From NCBI RefSeq assembly GCF_018343715.1, contig NZ_JAGYPL010000004.1, positions 372,001-436,000 on the forward strand: a stretch of 64,000 bases of DNA. The letters are read 5' to 3'. This document shows positions 45,442-54,746 of the stretch, piece after piece (within the stretch, counting starts at the first letter, position 1; each line of letters begins with the position of its first letter). The translations under genes were made by a program, and so were the position numbers. Under the pieces are notes generated by a model. It made no database searches. It was not told where the DNA came from and worked only from the letters and a program-made list of their open reading frames with translations. The DNA comes from Bacillus sp. FJAT-49711 (GTDB lineage Bacteria; Bacillota; Bacilli; Bacillales; Bacillaceae_C).

Positions 45442-46104
45442 CTATTTCAAATTTTCAAGTGATTGTATAAATTCATTTACAGTATAAAACATTTGATCTG
45501 GTTGAACACTAAACTCCAGTGTCTGATAATTTGGCAACCACTTTACTCCAATAGTATGTACGTTAGAACGTTTACCCGCAAGTATGTCGGCGTCGCTATC
45601 TCCTAGAAAAACAGCTTCGGTATTTTTTATATTAAGTTGTTCCAATGCTTTATTTATTCCTTCTGGATGAGGTTTTGGTTTTTCAACATCATCACCAGTA
45701 ATGATTACATCAAATAAGTTATTCATATTAAGGCAGTCTAAAGAAATGAGCAGACTTCTGCTCGCTTTTCCTGTTACGATCCCTAGCTTGTACCCTTCTC
45801 TTTTTAAAAGTAGAAGTAGGTTGTCAATTTCCTCATTATATTGAACGAGCTCTTGATGCTTTTCTATATATTTTTCATAATATAATTCAATGGCTTTATC
45901 ATAATTGGAATCTCTAAGGTTTTCTTTAATAATCCCCGTCTCGGATGGACCGAACATAGCCTTAATATCATCTGAAGTAACCTCTAGATTGTCAAACTCC
46001 TTAAATACAGCCTGAAACGCATAAAAACAAACCGGCAAAGTATCGGCAAGAGTACCATCAAAATCAAAAATAATCGCTTTAATAATTAAACACCCCTGTA
46101 ACAA
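45442..46104 (-). CDS. HAD-superfamily hydrolase (phosphoglycolate-phosphatase-like)
   Basis: The 220-residue protein has motif I IIFDFDGTLADTLPV, motif II LGIVTGKASRS, motif III with VEKPKPHPEGI and motif IV VFLGDSDADILAGK. It is a Mg-dependent phosphatase acting on a small phosphorylated metabolite. The start is uncertain. The open frame begins at TTG 46104 without a good Shine-Dalgarno. A strong CAGGGGTG lies before an ATT-ATT-AAA stretch where an ATG would be expected, so either ATT is used or the start codon was lost. Confidence 0.8.
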   Translation of the reverse strand: MLQGCLIIKAIIFDFDGTLADTLPVCFYAFQAVFKEFDNLEVTSDDIKAMFGPSETGIIKENLRDSNYDKAIELYYEKYIEKHQELVQYNEEIDNLLLLLKREGYKLGIVTGKASRSLLISLDCLNMNNLFDVIITGDDVEKPKPHPEGINKALEQLNIKNTEAVFLGDSDADILAGKRSNVHTIGVKWLPNYQTLEFSVQPDQMFYTVNEFIQSLENLK

Positions 46105-46234
46105 AATAATTACTCTTTAGAATGATTGAATTTTCTACACCAAGTAATAATTTACATATACTTGTTTGAATAACTAACAGATTTAGAAAATTGTTTATGC
46201 CAAACTATCTATTCAGCTGTTTCTCCACTTCTAT

Positions 46235-47065
46235 TTAAGCGATATTTCCACCGTGCATTGAAAACATATAAACATCATCTTCATCTGTTACAGTCCAGCC
46301 ATCAAAATACTGACTAGCATGAAATACATCTAAAAAGAGGTTGTCACATTGAATAATAAGAAACGGACATTGTTCGAATAACAGTACATCTTGAATTGTT
46401 TTACCAATCAATAATTCCTTGATTGTTTTCCATTCCCTTTGGTTAGATTGGATATCTGTTTCTCCAAATAAAATTACATCCGTATCTCGAATTCTCCAGG
46501 GACATTCAATCATAATGGCACCTTTTACTAGTTGAATAATGAAATTAGGATTTGATTCGACGGCCGTAACCTTTTGCCCTATGAATTCTTTAAAATCGAT
46601 TTTACTTATTTTCGTATGCCACGTCTTACGAGCATGTGTCATAATCATTTCATTCATTTTGTCCTTCGTATAAACATCATCATTATCTCTGTACTGAAAG
46701 TCATCAATAGCCTTACTGATCTCTTGCCAAATCATTTGTTCATCGAATAAATGATGGGCGATCGTACAATCATATATCTCTTTCACAATTGAAACAGCAT
46801 TCTTAACAGGTAATAATAACTGTGAGTGTAGATGTTTTACATGATAATGTAAACATTGTTCTTTTGGAGGAGGTTTTTGCTGCAACGCTTTCATTACATT
46901 TGAAAACATTTCTTCCAATTCAAATAGATTAAATGGCTCTTTCATACTAGCTAACTTCTTAATTTCTATAACATCCAAATAGAGATGATGTTTTGCCCAC
47001 TCTATATAATCTGATGCTCTTACAGAATGGGTATACTTCTTGTAGTACAATTCTAAAAGGTCCAT
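46235..47065 (-). CDS. Protein of unknown function with DUF6188-like C-terminal half
   Basis: The 276-residue soluble protein has two parts. Residues 1-130 are helical with MDLLELYYKKYTHSVRASDY. Residues 150-276 contain two similar beta-rich segments, FIGQKVTAVESNPNFIIQLV and LIGKTIQDVLLFEQCPFLII, each followed by an acidic loop. This duplicated pattern recalls DUF6188-type proteins, some of which occur as immunity proteins; the assignment is tentative. The start follows AGGAGATCTCT. It lies just after a frameshifted DUF5071 gene, another family seen in immunity contexts. Confidence 0.5.
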   Translation of the reverse strand: MDLLELYYKKYTHSVRASDYIEWAKHHLYLDVIEIKKLASMKEPFNLFELEEMFSNVMKALQQKPPPKEQCLHYHVKHLHSQLLLPVKNAVSIVKEIYDCTIAHHLFDEQMIWQEISKAIDDFQYRDNDDVYTKDKMNEMIMTHARKTWHTKISKIDFKEFIGQKVTAVESNPNFIIQLVKGAIMIECPWRIRDTDVILFGETDIQSNQREWKTIKELLIGKTIQDVLLFEQCPFLIIQCDNLFLDVFHASQYFDGWTVTDEDDVYMFSMHGGNIA

Positions 47066-47096
47066 AGAGATCTCCTATACATGTATCCTAATAAAA

Positions 47097-47485
47097 TTAT
47101 TTAATCGTTTGCAAAATAAACATGGCCGTTTCATCAAGTTCTTCTAATTTTTCTTCAGCTGTAGGTCTTTCAACCAGCCTGATTAAGTCAGTCTCAAATA
47201 CCTTTCTGGATTCTTCAGGCAGTCTTTTAACTAAAATTTCTAAACACCAATATTTCCAAACGTTATCGTCGGTTTCTAAAACTTTCTCAATATAGGGAAC
47301 GATTTCATTCGGGAACTCAAGTAGCAGTTCCGCCACTTCCTCTGCAATGGGCCAGTTCATGTCCTGAATCCATTTCATAAGACTTGGCAACAAGGGGAGA
47401 AGTTCTGTTCTATCCAGTTCCTTTAATTTATATATACTACCAAAATCATGCTTGTTTTGGGCAATTGATTAGCGTAAATATTCAT
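47097..47485 (-). pseudogene. DUF5071 family protein, frameshifted near its N-terminus
   Basis: The C-terminal 98 residues are open and match DUF5071 (LMKWIQDMNWPIAEEVAELL, and NVWKYWCLEILVKRLP). Upstream, the proper N-terminus is also present: from ATG 47485 the frame reads MNIYANQLPK, and one frame over it continues NKHDFGSIYKLKELDRTELL. A single missing A in the run CCCAAAACAAG separates the two. The ATG overlaps the stop of the upstream YcxB-like gene. It may be a recent pseudogene or a sequencing error in a homopolymer. Confidence 0.75.
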
Positions 47486-48003
47486 TTTGTTACTTTGGAT
47501 ATAAGATAAGCTTTTACTTTCTCAACATCATTTAAATCTCTTTTCGGAAGTATGTATGCACTTACTGAGCTGTTGTACAAATAGATGTTATGCTGGTCCT
47601 CACTTATTGTTTTAATTCCAGACCAAGTTACTTTTGTTACACCATTAGAAGTTGAATCCATTATCCCCTCATCAGATAACATCATATTATGCTCACCTAA
47701 TAAGCCATCATTCCCGCCCTCTTTTATCATTTTCTTTGTATTTCTAAGGACAAAAGAATAGAAATATTTCGGATAAAAAATAATCCACAGAATACTTATT
47801 GCTAAAAAAGTTATGAATAACCCAAGAAAAGGTAGGTTCCCTATTTTTGAAAGCACAAATGATGCAATAATAAAGAAGATCGGCGTTAAAAATCTTTGCA
47901 TATTTAATGTTCTATTGACCGTTTTTGAATTTTTTATGTGAAACAGATTAAAGGTTAAATAATCTTCCTCTGTTAAATTGAATTTTATCTCTATTGAAAT
48001 CAC
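47482..48003 (-). CDS. YcxB-like membrane protein
   Basis: The 173-residue protein has an N-terminal IEIKFNLTEEDYLTFNLFHI, two transmembrane helices in residues 38-75 and a C-terminal soluble domain. That domain, GEHNMMLSDEGIMDSTSNGV then TKVTWSGIKTI, is typical of YcxB-like proteins. Function unknown. The annotated start is GTG inside the purine-rich AAAGAAGGTGATTTC, which could instead be the Shine-Dalgarno for a slightly later non-ATG codon. Its stop overlaps the ATG of the DUF5071 gene. Confidence 0.7.
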   Translation of the reverse strand: MISIEIKFNLTEEDYLTFNLFHIKNSKTVNRTLNMQRFLTPIFFIIASFVLSKIGNLPFLGLFITFLAISILWIIFYPKYFYSFVLRNTKKMIKEGGNDGLLGEHNMMLSDEGIMDSTSNGVTKVTWSGIKTISEDQHNIYLYNSSVSAYILPKRDLNDVEKVKAYLISKVTK

Positions 48004-48038
48004 CTTCTTTTGTTGTCTTTAATATGAAACCTTTACAT

Positions 48039-48518
48039 TTAATCTATATATCTAACTATGTCTTCTTCTATTTGATCTGGCTTTGTTGTAGGTGAATATC
48101 GTTCAACGACTAGTCCTTTTTGATCAACAAGAAATTTTGTGAAATTCCATTTAATTGCCTTCGAAAAAAGACCATTTTTTTGTTCTTTTAAATACGTGTA
48201 TAAAGGATGTTCATTTTCTCCATTTACATCAATTTTAGCGAACATCGGAAAGCTGACTCCATAGTTGCGTTGGCAAAACTGAATAGTCTCTTCAATATTA
48301 TCAAACTCTTGTTGTTTAAATTGATCACATGGAAAACCTAGAATAACAAAACCGCGGTCCTTATATTTTTCATAAAGTGCTTGAAGTCCTTCAAATTGCG
48401 GAGTAAAACCACATTTACTAGCCGTATTCACAATAAGCAACGTGTTTCCAGCATAATCTCTCAATGTTTTTTCCTTACCGTCTGACATTTTTACTGTGTA
48501 GTCATATATGGTTTTCAC
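48039..48518 (-). CDS. bsaA: Glutathione-peroxidase family thiol peroxidase
   Basis: The 159-residue cytosolic protein reduces hydroperoxides, in Bacillus probably with thioredoxin or bacillithiol rather than glutathione. LLIVNTASKCGFTPQFEGL holds the peroxidatic cysteine (Cys 36, not selenocysteine), VILGFPCDQFKQQE the conserved Gln region and IKWNFTKFLVDQKG the Trp-Asn pair. The start is GTG at 48518, with GGAGG 7 bases upstream. It is complete. Symbol by analogy with Bacillus. Confidence 0.9.
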   Translation of the reverse strand: MKTIYDYTVKMSDGKEKTLRDYAGNTLLIVNTASKCGFTPQFEGLQALYEKYKDRGFVILGFPCDQFKQQEFDNIEETIQFCQRNYGVSFPMFAKIDVNGENEHPLYTYLKEQKNGLFSKAIKWNFTKFLVDQKGLVVERYSPTTKPDQIEEDIVRYID

Positions 48519-48790
48519 TAAATTTCCTCCTAACAAATTATCGTTTCCTCAATTTACATTTTACTATATTACTACAAGAAAGTAGAATTGACGGATTAAT
48601 TACTGCTGTAGAAAAATAATGTTGTTATATAGATTTGGTCATTTCCTGCTCTTGATATTAAGTGCTAATGTGACGGCTTCTGAGATTACTGGGAAAGCAA
48701 GATTTGAGAAAAAAGTTACGAGCATAAGGGAAACTGACTAGAATAAGTCAGCACCTCAACGATACACCTTCCGTCCCATCAACATTTTCT

Positions 48791-49744
48791 TTACTTAAAG
48801 TTATTGAGCATCGTGCGCACTTCATCTGTTGAATTTGTGCTCATCAATTGATTTCTTAGTTCACTAGCCCCTCGAAAGCCTTTGACATATATTTTAAAGA
48901 AGCGATGAAGAGCTTTGAACGGACGCAGCTCTAATTTTGAATATTTATCATGGAGATCAAGATGCAATCTTAAGAGATCCAGTAATTCCTCACTGCTATG
49001 ATCCTTCGGTTCTTTTTCAAAAGCAAATGGATTACTGAAAATACCACGCCCAATCATAACCCCATCTACACCATATTGGTGGACAAGCTCCAAGCCAGTT
49101 TGACGGTCAGGAATATCCCCATTGATCGTCAAAAGTGTATCTGGTGCCAGCTGGTCACGAAGTTTTTTTATCTCCGGGATCATTTCCCAATGTGCATCTA
49201 CTTTGCTCATTTCCTTTCTTGTACGCAGATGAATCGAAAGATTAGCGATGTCTTGTTCCAATATATGTTTGAGCCAATCATGCCATTCGTCTACATCCGT
49301 GTAACCAAGCCTCGTTTTTACACTTACAGGCAATCCGCCTGCTTTTGCTGCTTGTATTAAATCTGCCGCAACTTCTGGACGACAGATAAGGCCGCTGCCC
49401 TTCCCATTCTGTGCCACATTCGGTACAGGGCAGCCCATATTAATATCTAAACCTCGAAAGCCTAATTCCGCCATACCAATACTCATTTGTCGAAAGTATT
49501 CAGGCTTATCCCCCCATATATGGGCTACAATCGGCTGCTCATCCTCTGTAAAAGTCAAACGCCCACGCACACTCTGAATCCCCTGTGGGTGACAATAACT
49601 CTCCGTGTTTGTAAACTCTGTAAAAAAAACATCAGGTCTAGCTGCCGCGCTTACTACATGTCGAAAAACAACATCCGTCACATCTTCCATTGGTGCCAAT
49701 ATAAAAAAAGGTCGTGGTAAATCACGCCAAAAATTATTTATCAT
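48791..49744 (-). CDS. tRNA-dihydrouridine synthase family protein
   Basis: This FMN enzyme reduces uridines in tRNA D-loops. The 317-residue protein shows [15 protein letters not shown] at the N-terminus, [20 protein letters not shown] (catalytic cysteine region), [27 protein letters not shown] and [14 protein letters not shown]. The C-terminal helical domain follows. It resembles the DusC-like branch more than Bacillus DusB by its GSGLICRPE segment. The start is uncertain between ATG 49744 and TTG codons two and four codons upstream. Confidence 0.88.
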   Translation of the reverse strand: MINNFWRDLPRPFFILAPMEDVTDVVFRHVVSAAARPDVFFTEFTNTESYCHPQGIQSVRGRLTFTEDEQPIVAHIWGDKPEYFRQMSIGMAELGFRGLDINMGCPVPNVAQNGKGSGLICRPEVAADLIQAAKAGGLPVSVKTRLGYTDVDEWHDWLKHILEQDIANLSIHLRTRKEMSKVDAHWEMIPEIKKLRDQLAPDTLLTINGDIPDRQTGLELVHQYGVDGVMIGRGIFSNPFAFEKEPKDHSSEELLDLLRLHLDLHDKYSKLELRPFKALHRFFKIYVKGFRGASELRNQLMSTNSTDEVRTMLNNFK

Positions 49745-49961
49745 ATACAAATTCAAATCCTCTCATTATGGGATACTGAATCAACCTCTTATCCCAAAAT
49801 CAAAAGCAAAGTGTCCCTGCTTCTTTTACACTTATACCATGCTTAATCACTTTTTTTCAATCAAATCGTAAATGTTTACCTCATTAACCAGTTTTCCACT
49901 AAAATAAGTTTGCAAAAAAGATTGAAAGAACATTTGGATTGACTAGATTTAACAGAAAAAT

Positions 49962-50002
49962 GCCCCGAAATCGCAAAAGTATTTTTTCACGAAATCAGGG
50001 TC
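49962..50002. repeat. Dispersed hairpin repeat, copy 1 of 3
   Basis: GCCCCGAAATCGCAAAAG and TTTTTTCACGAAATCAGGG form an imperfect palindrome of about 40 bp in the 430-bp spacer before dus. Related copies occur at 51681-51720 and 55043-55085. The rest of the spacer (49745-50175) has no gene. Confidence 0.65.
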
Positions 50003-50175
50003 TAACTGGCAAATGTTTATTGATAATTGGAAGAGCGATTTTAAATTCTCATTCCAAATCTATCACGACTTCGACATATCTGAAGTGTATTGGTTACAGA
50101 TAGTATGTTATACCTTCCTGTACTAAATAAAAAGATGTTATTTAATCTTGTACTTCGCAGTAGGTCTCGGGACTA

Positions 50176-50883
50176 TTATATAGTCATCTTCCAGTTTGAT
50201 AAAGCCAGCCAGTTTTCCTTTTCCTTATAATCAGGCATTATTTTTCCGACAAGGCGCCAGAAGGATCTGTCATGATTTAGATGTACCATATGGCACATTT
50301 CATGAACGACTACATAGTCAACAACCTCAGGCGGCGCCATTGCTAATCGCCAATTAAATGTTAACTGCAGCTTTGAATCACAGGTTCCCCAAGTCGTTTT
50401 ACTATCCGAGATACGAATAGAACGTGGTTTTGTTTTGAAGTTGCTTTGATAGGAGGAAATGCTCTTTTCCACTAATGCCTTACACTTCTGGTAGTAAAAT
50501 CTTTTCAAAGCTTGTTTTATTTTTTCATTGTCTGGCTGCACTACATATATATGGAGCTTACCCTCTTCAAACACTACGTGTTCTTTTGTGATATTAATGT
50601 CTTGGGAGATCTGGATGGGATAACTTTTTCCTAAATAAAGAAAACTCTCACCATACTCGTATACCTTTTTCTGAGGTCCCAGGAGCCTATCCTTCATTTC
50701 TTTTAATTTTTGCTGTATAAGATCCCATTTTTCTTCTAGTAATCGAAGCACTTTATCATCAGGTGTCCCTTTCGGAGCTTGAACTTCAATATTTCCATAA
50801 CTATCTATTGTAATTCCAATGGAAGTGCGATTTTTGTACTTGATTTCAAAACGTATTGTCTCATCTAAGTAGGTATGTATCAT
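50176..50883 (-). CDS. YgjP-like metallopeptidase (DUF45 / M48-type HExxH)
   Basis: This 235-residue protein has IRFEIKYKNRTSIGITIDSY at the start, RIGDSKTTWG-like RISDSKTTWGTCDSKLQLTF in the middle and the zinc site VVHEMCHMVHLNHDRSFW (HExxH plus a further His) near residue 200. The family is widespread, often next to restriction or defence genes, but its substrate is unknown. The start follows AGGTGATGAC. A degenerate copy of its last 26 codons and 3' flank is at 55219-55297. Confidence 0.88.
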   Translation of the reverse strand: MIHTYLDETIRFEIKYKNRTSIGITIDSYGNIEVQAPKGTPDDKVLRLLEEKWDLIQQKLKEMKDRLLGPQKKVYEYGESFLYLGKSYPIQISQDINITKEHVVFEEGKLHIYVVQPDNEKIKQALKRFYYQKCKALVEKSISSYQSNFKTKPRSIRISDSKTTWGTCDSKLQLTFNWRLAMAPPEVVDYVVVHEMCHMVHLNHDRSFWRLVGKIMPDYKEKENWLALSNWKMTI

Positions 50884-50904
50884 GTCATCACCTGTTTTTA
50901 AGGC

Positions 50905-51402
50905 TTATCCCCTGTATTTGATCGCCAACCCTTTTAAGAAATTCCTTGCGTATTTATCTCCGCACTCTTTATAATTCTTATGACCTTCTTTTCTTAGTAA
51001 AGCGCCAAGTTCCCCTTTTGTGACCGTGATTCCTGCATTTTCAAATACATCCAGCATATCCTCAGTCGTTAATGCTAATGCAATTTTCACCTTCTTTAAC
51101 AACAGATTATTAACATTTGCACTTTTCTTTATAGACGAATCTAGGGTATCAGCCTGCCCTGGTTTAGGCTCTTGTTTTCCTCTTTTATAAATAATCAAAC
51201 CATTTAAAAACGAATCTAACATACTGTTATTACATTTTATTTGTTCTTCACTTTCCTCATCATATTCGTCCGACTTTGTGAGAATCTTTATTACTTCTGG
51301 GACCGTTACATTCACTCCACCAAGTTTAAAGATCTCTGCCATTGCTTTATTTTTAATTTCTAGCGCATATCTCAAACGAATTAATATATCGTTATTATCC
51401 AT
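50905..51402 (-). CDS. DUF1456 (YehS-like) family protein
   Basis: The 165-residue protein consists of two similar halves: NNDILIRLRYALEIKNKAMA with VNVTVPEVIKILTKSDE, and NLLLKKVKIALALTTEDMLD with ITVTKGELGALLRKEGHKNY. This duplicated helical unit is the hallmark of DUF1456. Its function is unknown. The start at 51402 follows GGAGGTCTAT. It lies 20 bp upstream of the YgjP-like gene in the same direction, so the two form an operon. Confidence 0.88.
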   Translation of the reverse strand: MDNNDILIRLRYALEIKNKAMAEIFKLGGVNVTVPEVIKILTKSDEYDEESEEQIKCNNSMLDSFLNGLIIYKRGKQEPKPGQADTLDSSIKKSANVNNLLLKKVKIALALTTEDMLDVFENAGITVTKGELGALLRKEGHKNYKECGDKYARNFLKGLAIKYRG

Positions 51403-51486
51403 ATAGACCTCCATACAAAAAATAGATATTTACCAACTGATTAATCTTATATTATCTCATAGCAAATCGGATATCAAAAAAGTATA

Positions 51487-51514
51487 AAGGCAACTCGTAA
51501 TAGGTTAGTTGCCT
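51487..51514. terminator. Terminator-like hairpin resembling the group II intron target
   Basis: AAAGGCAACT and AGTTGCCT pair around a 10-base loop. GGTTAGTTGCC is shared with the hairpin at 33876-33902. It lies in the 455-bp spacer between the CBS and DUF1456 genes. Confidence 0.55.
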
Positions 51515-51680
51515 ACTGTTTGTAAAACTAAAATGACCTCTTTCGAAAATTCATCTTTAAACCTACATTCTTCAGTTACAGTTAATATTCGAAAACGGTC
51601 GAATTTAATTCGATTTTCCACATGTTTTTTACGACTTTTAGGTCTAAAAATAATCTAGATAAGGGATTAAGCAAGAAACA

Positions 51681-51720
51681 GCCCCGAAATTGGAAAAGTA
51701 TTTTTCGCAAAATCAGGGCT
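51681..51720. repeat. Dispersed hairpin repeat, copy 2 of 3
   Basis: GCCCCGAAATTGGAAAAG and TTTTTCGCAAAATCAGGGC pair as an imperfect hairpin, matching copies at 49962 and 55043. The flanking spacer has no gene. Confidence 0.65.
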
Positions 51721-51857
51721 GGAATCTATATGACAGAGAAATGATACACTTGCTTTCAGCAGGATTGATGATATTAGTTTTAGTTTTGAGACTAAAGGGA
51801 GCAATTCCTCATAATTCAACACAAGAGTTAGATGCATGATTCTAGATTCAAGTGCTG

Positions 51858-52313
51858 TTATAATATGGCGTTGAAAGAATGTCTAATGACATCTCCTCGA
51901 CTAATTATTCCCACCAATACCCCATTACGCTCCACTGGCAGTTTTTTAATTTGTTTTTTTCCTAACATGGCCGCAATATTTTCTACCTCTTCATTCCATG
52001 AGACCGTAATAACTTTCCTTTTGGCGAGTTCAAGAACATTCATATTAAGCAATGTTTGTACTCTCTCTTCAAATTCTACATCGTCACCTTTGATAACAGT
52101 AATATAAAAGAAAAAGCTAATAATTCGATCCTCATGCTTGCCGATATATCGCATAATATCTCCGTCACTTATATACGCGACAATTTCGTTTCTGTCATTT
52201 ACCACAGGGAGACCGCTTATTCGGTGTTCAATAAACTTTTCAATGACAGATCGAACAGTACCATTTTCCTTTACTTTATATACTTGCTTTATCATGATTT
52301 CAAATGCCTTCAT
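51858..52313 (-). CDS. CBS-domain pair protein
   Basis: This 151-residue stand-alone Bateman module has CBS 1 with KENGTVRSVIEKFIEHRISG, LPVVNDRNEIVAYISDGDIM and RYIG, and CBS 2 with ELAKRKVITVSWNEEVENIA, KKLPVERNGVLVGIISRGDV and IRH. Such modules bind adenine nucleotides and sense energy state; the partner is unknown. I prefer the ATG at 52313, 9 bases after GAGG, over one two codons earlier. No neighbour suggests a specific role. Confidence 0.85.
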   Translation of the reverse strand: MKAFEIMIKQVYKVKENGTVRSVIEKFIEHRISGLPVVNDRNEIVAYISDGDIMRYIGKHEDRIISFFFYITVIKGDDVEFEERVQTLLNMNVLELAKRKVITVSWNEEVENIAAMLGKKQIKKLPVERNGVLVGIISRGDVIRHSFNAIL

Positions 52314-52446
52314 ACACATTTACCTCACAAATAAGGCCCTTATTGTACATGTTCTTGCTTAGCCTGGATAGTTTCCGCGGGACAAGTAAGCTCATCCCTT
52401 TTTTACTGAAGTTGCTCTAAAATAAATGTACATATATAATTATTGA

Positions 52447-53961
52447 TTAATTTGAAACGGGTTTAGCTATGGTCTTCCCTTGCTTATTTAGTATATTCGC
52501 TGGTTCCTTACTTGTATCCACACGTTTAATAAAGAAAACTAATAGCAGTGCGACAATATTTATGCCAAGCGCTACATAGAATGAATATTGAATTCCGGCC
52601 AATAAAGCTTTCTGTGTTACTAATGTCTTCGTAGCTTCTGTAAAGGTTGTTGGATCCACACTAGCCATTAAACTTTCAGCTTTTGTTTTTGTCACGGAAT
52701 TCATAATCGTAACTAGAACAGCTGTACCAATCGAACCGGATACTTGTTGAGCTGTATTATTAATGGCTGTACCGTGAGGGTTTAATCGAGTTGGTAGTTG
52801 ATTAAGACCATTTGTCATAATTGGCATCATCACCATTGCCATCCCGAACATGCGTAAAGTATAAACAAGAATAATATAAGTGTGACTTGAGTCAATCTGC
52901 AGATGTGCCAACATATAAGTTGAAATGGCTGTTATGGTAAGCCCTGTTACACCAAGAATTCGTGGTCCATATTTATCAAAGAGTTTACCTGTAATTGGTG
53001 ACATAATCCCCATGATGATTGCACCCGGCAGCATCATCAGCCCTGAATCCAGCGGTGAAATGCCGCGAACGCTTTGTACATAAGCTGGTGTTAAAATCAT
53101 ACCCGAGAACATCGCTACCGCATTGACGATTGCAATAACAGAAGCCAGTGCAAACATTGGGTACTTGTAAGCACGTAAATCTAATAACGGCTCATCCATT
53201 CTTAATTGACGAACAATGAAGACAGCAAGAGAAATTGCTCCGACGATTAACGTTGTTAGGACGATTTTATCTGTCCAGCCGTCTGAGCTTGCGGCACTAA
53301 AACCGTACAGCAGTCCTCCAAATCCGATGGAAGATAATACTACTGATAAGTAATCAAGCTTTGCATTTTTATTTTGTTCCATGACATTCTCAGATTTCCA
53401 TATCCCTAACAATAAGCTAATGACCGCTAATGGTAAAATCATTTCGAAAAGTAAACGCCAGTCATAATATTCTACAATATAACCTGATAACGTTGGCCCA
53501 ATTGCCGGAGCTGTAATCATAACCAACCCGAAAATACCCATTACCGCTCCACGTTTTTCACGCGGAAAACTTATTAGCATTATATTCATTAACAAAGGTC
53601 CCATTACCGATGAACCTGCTGCCTGAACCATCCTTCCGGTCAGTAATACTCCAAAGTTTGGTGCAAAAGCTGCTAAGGCAGTACCTAAAGTAAAAATGAC
53701 CATTGATGTAATAAATAAGCTTCTATTCGAGAACCGTGTTAATAAAAATGCCGATGCCGGAATTAAAATACCACTAACAAGCATATAACCTGTAGCAAGC
53801 CATTGAATGGTTGAATAATCTTTAATTCCTAAATCAACCATCATAGACGGTAAGGCAACATTTAAAAGTGAGTTATTTAAAAAAGAAACAAATGCTCCGA
53901 CAAAAAGAATCGCAAGCATAAAATACGGAGGTTTTTTTCCTTGTAGTTTTGTTGAATTCAT
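52447..53961 (-). CDS. MFS multidrug efflux transporter (DHA2/EmrB-LmrB type)
   Basis: The 504-residue integral membrane protein has 14 predicted helices. Motifs include FLNNSLLNVALPSMMVDLGI in helix 1, QWLATGYMLVSGILIPASAF in helix 2, LTGRMVQAAGSSVMGPLLMN and AIGPTLSGYIVEYYDWRLLF (DHA2 motif C, GPTLSGYIV). It exports toxic compounds using the proton gradient. The start follows AGAGGAGAAAACAACTAT. It is the last gene of the tetR, small ORF and mfs unit and is presumably repressed by the TetR protein. Confidence 0.92.
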   Translation of the reverse strand: MNSTKLQGKKPPYFMLAILFVGAFVSFLNNSLLNVALPSMMVDLGIKDYSTIQWLATGYMLVSGILIPASAFLLTRFSNRSLFITSMVIFTLGTALAAFAPNFGVLLTGRMVQAAGSSVMGPLLMNIMLISFPREKRGAVMGIFGLVMITAPAIGPTLSGYIVEYYDWRLLFEMILPLAVISLLLGIWKSENVMEQNKNAKLDYLSVVLSSIGFGGLLYGFSAASSDGWTDKIVLTTLIVGAISLAVFIVRQLRMDEPLLDLRAYKYPMFALASVIAIVNAVAMFSGMILTPAYVQSVRGISPLDSGLMMLPGAIIMGIMSPITGKLFDKYGPRILGVTGLTITAISTYMLAHLQIDSSHTYIILVYTLRMFGMAMVMMPIMTNGLNQLPTRLNPHGTAINNTAQQVSGSIGTAVLVTIMNSVTKTKAESLMASVDPTTFTEATKTLVTQKALLAGIQYSFYVALGINIVALLLVFFIKRVDTSKEPANILNKQGKTIAKPVSN

Positions 53962-53988
53962 ATAGTTGTTTTCTCCTCTAGTAAAATT

Positions 53989-54102
53989 CTATTTGATCAT
54001 TTTGGGCCGTTTGCATATTTGTGCATCAATACCTTGTTTTTGAAGTTTTTTAACAATATTCTCCAAGAGGCTTTCTTTTTTCTTCGTATTTAAGGAAATC
54101 AT
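53989..54102 (-). CDS. 37-residue basic peptide between tetR and the efflux gene
   Basis: The ORF starts with ATG sharing one base with the tetR stop (TAATG) and has GGGAGAG seven bases upstream. It ends with TAG 27 bases before the MFS start. The product is mostly helical and rich in Lys: SLLENIVKKLQKQGIDAQIC. I do not recognise it. Coupled translation argues for a real gene, and it could modulate the TetR protein or the transporter. Confidence 0.55.
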   Translation of the reverse strand: MISLNTKKKESLLENIVKKLQKQGIDAQICKRPKMIK

Positions 54103-54722
54103 TATAGCTCTCCCTTATATAAACCTCTTTTAATTAGTTCCATTTGCTCAATAAAATTTTTAAAAGCTTCTTCATCCGTTAAATCCTTTACGAACGTTTG
54201 AACAAGGTTATGAATAGTTACAGATACCATGATTTTTAAAACATGTTGAAGTTCCCGCTCTTCTTTTATGTTTAAGTTTTTTGTATTTATTAAGCGAATT
54301 ATAGATAAATGTTGATTTTTCCTACTCTCTTCATAAATATTATTTGCTATTGTATTTTCCATTTTATAATTCATATTTAAGAAAGTATTTTTAAAAAAGT
54401 TTTTGTGTTCTTTGTTACTATGGTTTTGAATCATAAACTGAAAGGAATCTATAAATGTTTCAAATATATCCCCGTTTTTCTCCTTTAAAGATGCAATAAA
54501 TCGATCATTATTTTTCTGTGTAATCTTGTTTAACAGATAATAATATAGGTCCTCTTTTCCTTCAAAATATTGATAAAAACTGCCTCTTGGAATTCCCGCA
54601 TCCTTGATAATATTTGCAATTGATGCTTCATGTAATGGAACCCTGGAAAATTCCTTTTTTGCAGCCTGAATTAATGTATCCTGTTTTTCTTTAGGTAAGT
54701 GAAAAAATGTTTGTGTCGGCAT
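54102..54722 (-). CDS. TetR family transcriptional repressor
   Basis: This 206-residue regulator has the N-terminal helix-turn-helix (LHEASIANIIKDAGIPRGSF followed by YQYFEGKEDL) at residues 33-62 and a C-terminal ligand-binding domain. The body is typical for regulators of DHA2 efflux pumps. Its upstream region has three TGACA-N3-TGTCA palindromes, presumably its own operators, so it should repress itself and the downstream pump until an inducing drug binds. Confidence 0.9.
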   Translation of the reverse strand: MPTQTFFHLPKEKQDTLIQAAKKEFSRVPLHEASIANIIKDAGIPRGSFYQYFEGKEDLYYYLLNKITQKNNDRFIASLKEKNGDIFETFIDSFQFMIQNHSNKEHKNFFKNTFLNMNYKMENTIANNIYEESRKNQHLSIIRLINTKNLNIKEERELQHVLKIMVSVTIHNLVQTFVKDLTDEEAFKNFIEQMELIKRGLYKGEL

Positions 54723-54746
54723 GTATACTTCTCCTATCTACAAAAG

